From the NCBI GenBank assembly GCA_936440205.1, contig OW387146.1, positions 21,080,458 to 21,144,457 of the forward strand: 64,000 bases of DNA. The letters are read 5' to 3'. The position numbers and the translations under genes were made by a program. Shown here piece after piece: positions 57,300 to 64,000 of the stretch. The notes under the pieces are model-generated. The model did no database searches. It was not told the DNA's origin and worked only from the letters and a program-made list of their open reading frames with translations. Positions within the stretch are counted from its first letter, which is position 1. Each line of letters begins with the position of its first letter. The stretch is from Lepidonotus clava. Its lineage: Eukaryota > Annelida > Polychaeta > Phyllodocida > Polynoidae.

Positions 57300-58830
57300 C
57301 AGCCTAAAACTTCCTAACCTGGTATAACTCACAAAGGCCAAAAAAAGGCCAAAAAAGAGGCACTTGGAAGATCAATGTCCAGTATACAATGAAGGTAACG
57401 TTTTTTTTATGATAAAATAATCATTGCTGTATGAGTGTCATCTGAAAAGATGTCATTCCTAGCATGCATGTATGCATATCTTTTTTGGTTCATGCATTCT
57501 GCGCAAAAAGTAGGTAAAGGTTGGATGCAGGTATTTGGTATGATTGTAGTAAAATAGTGAATTGTTGGTTTCCATTCTTGCAGTATTCATCCAGATATGT
57601 GACCAGATAAATAAACCCATAATTATATTGTATTGCTAAAATGCTGACTTGTGGGTGGTGAATACCAGCAAAAAAGGTCTTCTCACATAGAATTGTATGT
57701 AAAATTTGAATCAACTTCTCAAACTTTTTGTAGTTAAGGTACTCATAAAAAAGGGGATGGATTATGATCTCTCAGACACTTCCTCGCTTCTTCCTTGAAC
57801 ACAGTTTTGAATTTGACATTAACCTTAGATCCATTCAAACATCTGAGATGCAGCTTCAGAAACTCCACCACTAAAAAGGGGAACTCTACTCCCTCCAGGG
57901 GGTGAAGCTCATACATCCTATTGACACAATGTAACTACTCCCCCTCAGTAGGTTGAAGAACTCTAAATGGGACAAGAAATTAGCTTACACAGCAGACCTG
58001 ATTCTCAAATGGTATGGGTCTCGACCCCTAAAATCGACAAGGCGATGAGCCCGTTTCTTACATTTGACACGCAATATGGTTATTTCTTTTAGTTGCAATG
58101 ACAAGTGACAGGGTCATTTCTTAATTTTGATATGGGATAATTATATGTATTCTTAGGGACAATGGCATGTGAAATGGTCATTACTTACATATGATACGAT
58201 TCTTTGAGACGAAGATAGGTGATATTTCTTGAAATCGAAAGTATAAATCAGACCCCCCCCTTTTTTTTTTTTAGAGCCCCTATGGTTTGGGAACCTGCTT
58301 AATTCATCAGTGCTGCAACAAATGTTGTAGTCCCACCATTATAAATACAGCCCATTAGCGATGTTAGGGTTGTCTTAACTTTGTTGCATTACTTTTAACA
58401 ACCCCATCCCTTTGAAAATGTAGTAATTCACTCTCAACAATGCAATAAAGATGGTACATATTTCTCGCTGGATGACACAACAAAGATATTGTGGGGGTGA
58501 CGTCACATCTTCAAAATTGGACTTGCCACAATTTAAAATTGTTAAAAGAAATATTTTGCCACATTTGCTTATCACTGGATCAAAATAGATAATAAGTATC
58601 AATTAAAATTGATAAATTTTATAATCTTCCAATTGCCACGTGGTCATTATCACCTAGCAAATAACCAACAAGTGATCACGTGACCACGTATCAAAAATGA
58701 CTACAAATCTACATTTAGACCCGTAGACCAAATTTTAGGCTAACTATGACAGCTACTTCTGAGGATAGTGAAAACCACACTCAATTTCTCTGGAAAAAAA
58801 GGATGAAACACTTTTAAGGATAGATTTAAC
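57300..58830. other. No gene seen
   Basis: Mixed AT-rich sequence. 58020-58210 shares the GACAAGGCGA/GACACGCAATATG repeat words with 17430 and 26590. A C/T homopolymer lies at 58253-58273. Confidence 0.35.
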
Positions 58831-58839
58831 GACTCTTAC

Positions 58840-58896
58840 CAGTGGGCAAGTCAGGGTGGGTTTTAAGTCGAATCTTATCGTTGTAGACTATATGGG
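58840..58896 (-). CDS. Candidate internal exon, minus strand (gene G5, exon 2)
   Basis: On the minus strand GATGACTCTGAACAG precedes 57 bp ending CTG|GTAAGA. The frame is two bases, then HIVYNDKIRLKTHPDLPT, then one base. The donor is strong and the acceptor fair. The two leading bases (CC) match the single C left at the end of the proposed first exon at 62818-62824, giving Met-Ala-Pro-His-Ile. Protein not recognised. Downstream exons were not found. Confidence 0.45.
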
Positions 58897-58899
58897 CTG

Positions 58900-60110
58900 T
58901 TCAGAGTCATCGATATCTAATTTGTAACTCAATATCTCTAGTCTTAGAGGATTCTGTTACAAGGTAGGTAGTGCGAGGGTTAGTTGTCGGACATCCTGTT
59001 AGTTAATCAAAGTCTTAGGTTCATCTTCTCACTACCTTGTGTCACTGAAAGTAATGTGGAATACAAGAATATCTACCACAAAAATCCCAAATGGCTATTT
59101 TTGGATAAATGAATGGGCTAATTGAAAAAGTAAATCCTGCTTGATTTCTCTGGAGCATTTTGGGGGTGATTTGGGGCTAATTCTTTGAAGGATAAAACCT
59201 AGCTATGATTGCCGAGGTATGAATCTGTGAATGGACATGACGTTTATCTAATTCAAGTGGCAAGGTTTCAATGGACTCTTTGAAGTGTGGCTCCTCAATT
59301 CAATAATTTTCCGAGTAACCTTCTGAACGTTTAGTTATGCAAATTTTGCATAATATTACTTTGCATAAATTGTCAAAAACCTGAACATTCTTAATGTTAT
59401 TAAAAAAATGCAAAACATTTTTTGAGAAAAATGAGTAAAGATCCATGATGTTTCGTCACCTTTACAAATAAGAAGAGCTTAGATTATCACCATAAAGCAT
59501 GCTGGCATTCTCAGCAACATTGATACATAAAACATCTCTGGGTACATTCAGTATGCACAGGGATCAATGAGAAAAAATGAAATAGCATAAAATAGATCCA
59601 AAATGAGCTTAAAGTGCTATAAAACATAATGTAAGTAATAATTATTCATGTCAGGTATTTTAGAGGTGTTTAAGTGAAAAGAGATATAAAATCAGAAAAA
59701 AAACCTTACATCCCTGTGCGTAGTTCCCATTATAACTGACCAAAATGGCTTCATTCGTGCTATTTTTAGTATAGTTTAAAGCCAACCGGTCGAAAGTTAA
59801 TGAGTTAAATGGCAGTGACTTATAATGTCTATATCCATTCTAATTAACGTCCAGGGCATCACCTATGTCTTAATTACCTAACAGGGCCAAGGGCCAATGA
59901 GAAAGAATGAGGGCTAAGGATGGGGGTCTTTGAGGGATATCCTTTTCTAATCTCATCTTTTACAAGGAAAACATTGTGCAAAAACATGCTTATCCATGGA
60001 CAAATTGAATCAATCAAAATTGAAATATCACGAGTGTGACAACAAAGGATTGTGGTATATACATTTATATATACACACGTTTGTAAAATTTTGTATACAC
60101 ATCAATATGT
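58900..60110. other. No gene seen
   Basis: AT-rich, with no repeat or splice-bounded exon identified. Confidence 0.35.
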
Positions 60111-60116
60111 ACTTAA

Positions 60117-60323
60117 AACCTATATTCCGCATCTTTTTGGCCGATTTTAAAAGTAAGCGGTGGGGATTTGGATTAAAATATAGACACGTTAAGTATCACT
60201 CTAAATTTTTACAATTCTCTTTTGAATCATATATAATGTATGTATGGTTTCGTGTCACATTCTTGGAGAAAATCAATCAAATCATAGATAAGCAAACATC
60301 AAAATCGGTACATGGAAACAAGC
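60117..60323. mobile_element. TTAA-flanked TIR element, family T2
   Basis: TTAA at 60113-60116 and 60324-60327. The ends AACCTATATTCCGCATC and ATCGGTACATGGAAACAAGC are diverged inverted copies. The open frame of 116 codons at 59996-60346 runs through it and is not a gene. Confidence 0.65.
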
Positions 60324-60502
60324 TTAAAGGTTTATTGCACTATTGACAAGATCTCTTGTTATGGATAGCTGCTGAGGGCTTTAAGGAAGCCTAGTATATA
60401 TCAGGATATTTGATCCTCCCTCCCTCCACCTACCCTTTAATCTTTCAATAATTGCCGTCAAACAAAGCCTATCGTGACCTCGACAAACAGGAACGGGCTT
60501 AA

Positions 60503-61068
60503 AGAGAGGAGCCAGTGAAATTTCAATTATAGTTATTTTACAATTTAAGCGTTAGATGACATGCTTAAATAGATATACGGTATGCCAAGCATCTAATCCA
60601 TTGATTGTCTCAATCATGTAATAAAGAGGATTATATTTTGAAAAACTTCTTGTCCCTCTTATCCTCAGGAAATCAGACATCTGTGTGTGACGTCACACAA
60701 AAAAGACGTTATTTTCAAATTTTGAAAAATTATTTTCTTTAAAAAGCAAAAGAACTGCAAATTTTTGCCATAAATTAACTGATTTTATCATTTATAATGT
60801 TGGAGATGTCAATAAAAGCCATTTCATAAATCGTATTTTGTAATTTCTTCAATTCTAGATATTTCACTTGTTCTGTGTGTGACGTCACACATAGATAGAT
60901 GCCCTATGCAGGGTGCACCAGTTGCACACAGAAACTGTTCAGTAGAAGTAAGAAAAATATCAATAAAACAGAAAATATTATAGGTACCCATATAAAAATT
61001 GGCATGGGGACTCCATAGTCTGTAAGGATAATAAAGATATATCATTTCATAGTCACTGGCTCCTCCTT
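60503..61068. mobile_element. TTAA-flanked TIR element, family T4, with two CRE palindromes
   Basis: TTAA at 60499-60502 and 61069-61072. The ends AGAGAGGAGCCAGTGA and TCACTGGCTCCTCCTT are inverted. Inside, TGTGTGACGTCACACA occurs at 60684-60699 and 60876-60891. At 566 bp it has no ORF. A fragment of the same family starts at 48363. Confidence 0.8.
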
Positions 61069-61407
61069 TTAAGTAATTTTGTAAAATTACTCAAAATTGA
61101 GCAGATAACTGAGGAAACAGTGTTCCGTCCATGTAATTTTAGCATCTGGTATTATGATGTTACAATACAGTCTCCTTCCTACAGACCCTCCCATTTAAAC
61201 AGGTTTTCCTGGTCATTCAGAGAATCCCACGGCTAACCTTTATAAAGTGCCACCCAATTACGTTAAGCCAGTTAAGTAGTTGTTTTAATTCTCTGTATGA
61301 TTGTTTTATTTCATGCCAAAGTGGCGGTGTTCAACAATTCAGTCCTAGTGAATAGATAATGGGACTAGCAATAGTGGTTGAGCAATGGACCATTAATGTA
61401 TACACTG

Positions 61408-61565
61408 CAGTGTCAGATCCAGGTTTAGGGGGTTGGGGGATCAGCATATATAGGCTAAGTTCTAAAGTAGAGCATATTCGCCTGCAAACACGCAACATTT
61501 GTCCTTCTTTGACTAGTGCGGGTGTCCAACAAAAGGAGGGGAGAGGGGTCAGGACCCCCTGGATA
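61408..61565. repeat. GGCGGATCCAGG-type repeat copy
   Basis: GCAGTGTCAGATCCAGGTTT at the left, GATCAGCATATATAGGCTAA inside and GGGTCAGGACCCCCTGGAT at the right, as in other copies. Confidence 0.55.
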
Positions 61566-61631
61566 CCCATTAGATTTACCTCATAGATTCACATGTCTCT
61601 TTAATCTTAGAGATACATATGTCTATGCTTT

Positions 61632-62344
61632 TGTCATACCTAAAATGGGTATGGCATTCTATTATTCAGAAAAATGTTATACTTTAAATCTATTTCATTA
61701 TTTTATATATAATTTCAAAATATACACCACTATGCCTTTATTATTATATATTTTCATCAAACAAATAGCCTTTTTATGCTCCACAAGTTATATATACATA
61801 TCAATTACTTAAATTAGCCATATAGCACTCCTGCTTTGAGGCTAGGCCACAGGTAAAACAATAACCCTGTAGCCCCCATGTGGAGCTGTAGAGCCCCCCA
61901 CTCTGATTGGTCCTACAGGTAAAACAATAACCCTGTAGCCCCCATGTGGAGCTGTGGCCCCCTATAGAGTTAATAAAAGGCTATGCTCACACCCAGTCTC
62001 TCTCTCTTGGAGGCTGGGCTTGAAGCTGGACACATCCCTAAACATTAGCACCTGACTTTGGTCTTTTGTTCTACTTACACTACAACACTAAGGTAACCTT
62101 TAGTACACAGGGATATATTATTCTGAAACATTATTAAGCATTCAAAAGCTCTACCACTTTTACAAAGCTAGCTCACCCAAAATTATAACTTGTGGAGCAT
62201 AAAAAGGCTATTTGTTTGATGAAAATATATAATAATAAAGGCATAGTGGTGTATATTTTGAAATTATATATAAAATAATGAAATAGATTTAAAGTATAAC
62301 ATTTTTCTGAATAATAGAATGCCATACCCATTTTAGGTATGACA
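61632..62344. mobile_element. 713-bp element with perfect 161-bp inverted repeats
   Basis: Arms 61632-61792 and 62184-62344 are exact complements by eye. CTTT flanks both sides (61628-61631, 62345-62348), a possible 4-bp target duplication. The 391-bp centre has a 41-bp direct duplication (61849-61889, 61915-61955), a CCAAT-type ATTGG at 61906-61910, a TTAATAAAAGG at 61970, a pyrimidine-rich start-like CTCTCTCTC and an AAG|GTAACC donor at 62093. The centre could be a captured promoter or an LTR-like fossil. The arms carry no coding sequence, and their superfamily is not recognised. Confidence 0.85.
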
Positions 62345-62729
62345 CTTTAATCCACTGGGAGGGATGGGGGGGGGGGATTATGATGTTTTAACGTTGATGA
62401 TAAAGTATGCACGTGTTTAGTGGTGGCCCCTAATTCCCTAAAACCTATTAGAGTTTGCTAATGGGAGTATTTTGTGAATAACTACACATCTGGATCAATG
62501 CGCTTTATGCTCAATCCTGGATAAGTAGATTATATTGGAAGAACACGTGGGTGTATGTGTATTTGGGAGGGGGTGAGAGGGATTGGGGATTATATGGTTT
62601 ATACAGAGGGCAAAGACCTATGTATAATACAGATGCCACCAGCAAAAAAAGGCCCAAAAAGATCCACTATTGTCTAGCATCCGCTCTTTCCGTTTATGAT
62701 CAGTCAATTCCTGTTTTTCCCACTAGGAG

Positions 62730-62990
62730 GCACTGTCAAAACCACGTGACTTCCGGGCTTAGGCTCGCCCCTAGCGTTTCCCTGACCTTTTGACCTCAAA
62801 CTCCCAGGATCCTTTACGCGCCATTTCCCACAATGCTTTGCCTTTCTGACAGGAAGCAAAATGTTAATCTGTGAGCGACATGAAAACGGGGATTGCTCTT
62901 TCAGCAGGGAGAAACGGAAGGGAGCCGGGGCATGGGACAATAGGGAAAAGAGGATTATAAAGCGAGCATCCGGCAATGGAAGTAATATGG
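62730..62990. promoter_or_regulatory. Promoter candidate with E-box/ETS and ZNF143-like sites
   Basis: Contains CCACGTGACTTCCGGG (E-box fused to ETS), TTTCCCACAATGCTTTGCC (close to the ZNF143/STAF site) and an E2F-like TTACGCGCCATTT. This density is typical of CpG-type animal promoters. A minus-strand ATG lies within it. Confidence 0.5.
62818..62824 (-). CDS. Possible start codon and seven-base first exon (gene G5)
   Basis: On the minus strand GGGAAATGGCGC|GTAAAG gives Met-Ala plus one base. The phase fits the exon at 58840-58896 across a 3.9-kb intron. The donor is sub-optimal (C at -1, A at +5). Unspliced, the frame reads MARKGSWEFEVKRSGKR and stops. The ATG overlaps a YY1-like AAATGGCG. 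Only the surrounding promoter motifs and the phase support it. Confidence 0.3.
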
Positions 62991-63047
62991 CGCATATATA
63001 AAGCTCACTGCCTTAGCCTGACATTATAATAGACCTTTATTACCAAG

Positions 63048-63150
63048 GGGCGGATCCAGAGGGGGGTCCAGGGGGTCCTGACCCCCTCCTTTTGGTGGAC
63101 CCCTAACCTAGGGAAAGAGGGGGAAAATGTCACATGTGTGGTACTGAGAA
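63048..63150. repeat. GGCGGATCCAGA-type repeat, one end
   Basis: GGGGCGGATCCAGAGGGGGG, GGGTCCTGACCCCCTCC and GGGAAAATGTCACATGTGTG match the 36595 copy. It abuts the 3' end of the LINE fragment. Confidence 0.6.
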
Positions 63151-63530
63151 GCCGAATACTATATACATATGAAACAAAAGTGCAAATTGTATTTATTGCA
63201 TTTTCTTTGAGATCTTTCGGACAACTAGGGTCAACATTTAAAATTTCACATATTTTTTTCTCATCTGATAGTACATCGAAAATTTTTACATAATTGCTGT
63301 TTTTTTTCAAGAACTCTTCTCTTTTACATTTAACCTCTGGTTGATCACACTGAGTAAACGTATGACGTACATCTTGTCTCATGTTACAGTGTTGACAAAG
63401 GTCATCACATTCTTTTCCCCCCCTATAGCTACGATATCTACAGTCCTGGGAGCAGTTGTAATCTATCCGTAATTTAGTGAAAATAGTTTGTACTTTGGGT
63501 GAGTTTCTTTTGTTACCTGCATAGGGTGTT
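63140..63530 (-). mobile_element. LINE 3' fragment (RT C-terminal cysteine region)
   Basis: The minus-strand frame is open over about 125 codons: NKRNSPKVQTIFTKLRIDYN, then CDDLCQHCNMRQDVRHTFTQ and CDQPEVKCKREEFLKK. The order KLRIDYN ... C-x2-C ... H-x3-QC ... R-x2-F is the usual C-terminal tail of LINE ORF2 proteins with a cysteine-histidine knuckle. No RT palm remains. It differs from the other two LINE fragments, so at least two lineages are present. Confidence 0.65.
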
Positions 63531-63598
63531 AAGCGATGTATATTGGGGGTAACTTAGTGGTGCATATTGTGAGTATTGGGTAATTTTGGAGATATGTA

Positions 63599-63860
63599 CT
63601 AATATAAGGAAAACCGTGTGGGGCGTCTGATGGTGTGTGTACAACCCAGAGGGATTCGTCATGACCCGAGGGTGAAGCCCGAGAGTCGTATGATTCCCAT
63701 GGATTGTACACACACCCGAAGATAACCCCTAAGGTTCTTCTAAATTTTATCACCCAAACGAAATTCTGAATGGGCTGAAAATCCTGCAAATGAGGAGCAG
63801 TACATAAAACCTGTCAGTACGCCCCTCCCCATATACGTACCGCTCCTCTGCCGCGCGGGT
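63599..63860. mobile_element. Foldback element, second locus
   Basis: Left end TAATATAAGGAAAACC. The stem GTGTGTGTACAACC pairs with GGATTGTACACACACC around GGGTGAAGCCC. CCCCTAAGGTTCTTCT follows, as in the 27.4-kb arm. Next comes a second hairpin GAGGAGCAGTACATA / TATACGTACCGCTCCTC. The order matches 27355-27748. The far arm is not seen before the window ends. Confidence 0.65.
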
Positions 63861-64000
63861 GATAATGATCCTCTCTTTTAGTTTTTATCATTTCCCAAAT
63901 ACTTTAGATAATGTTTGAGTAATGATATATCTAAGAACCTTGGGGAATGGTCCCAGGTGGCTATGTGATCTAAGGGGGATCGTTCAGGCTATGCTCCTGA

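Noticed and set aside
59996-60346. 116-codon plus frame
   Set aside because: Runs through a T2 element whose copies elsewhere are not open.
61793-62183. Definite solo LTR of a retrovirus-like element
   Set aside because: Promoter-like signals fit, but no TG/CA bounded repeat, primer site or related coding sequence is seen; kept only as a possibility.
1-64000. CRISPR array, integron or prokaryotic island
   Set aside because: Tandem arrays lack regular unique spacers, and no cas-like or bacterial genes occur.

Overview
The window looks like animal nuclear DNA, AT-rich and sparsely genic, probably from a marine invertebrate. I lean towards a mollusc or another lophotrochozoan, because the short retroposons end in a GTTAAAC-type tail followed by tetranucleotide repeats, as I remember from such genomes. 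I could not test this, so the phylum is open. There are no bacterial operons, rRNA, convincing tRNA genes or CRISPR arrays. Most long open frames are simply frames through repeats.

Host genes appear only as short exons with splice signals. The best plus-strand model is a small gene of at least three phase-compatible exons (584-713, 9811-9878, 11537-11610 with stop, poly-A signal at 11886). Other plus-strand pieces are first-exon or promoter candidates at 15.5-15.65 kb, 36.3-36.56 kb and 45.4-45.58 kb (the last phase-compatible with an exon at 47156-47215), an exon at 32214-32425 and a hydrophobic exon near 52.3 kb. On the minus strand there is an open block at the left edge (1-307), an exon pair at 22209-22406 and 21531-21591, possible small exons at 26912-26932, 41340-41436 and 46664-46696, and a possible gene start at 62.82 kb that fits in phase with an exon at 58840-58896. 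I recognise none of these proteins, so no gene symbols are given.

Repeats fill the rest. Three LINE fragments lie at 2.7-4.0 kb, 29.8-30.95 kb and 63.14-63.53 kb. There are about ten SINE copies of three architectures (A, B, C) that share domains. Many short inverted-repeat elements are present. Several families (T1 to T4) are flanked by TTAA, suggesting piggyBac-like mobilisation. Others have GGGGCCTTCCAT or CAG-type ends. Two loci carry GC-rich foldback elements made of palindromes within palindromes (27.36-28.08 kb, 63.6-63.86 kb). Tandem arrays include a 26-27 bp minisatellite at 42.5-43.48 kb whose minus strand repeats a tRNA A-box-like sequence.

The strongest unusual structures are a perfect 161-bp inverted repeat around a promoter-like core (61632-62344), the nested foldback, the A-box minisatellite, a SINE with a TTAA element inserted that can be compared with empty paralogues, and an exact 316-bp duplication whose copies begin with a hairpin. 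Coordinates come from reading by eye, and repeat ends may be off by a few bases.
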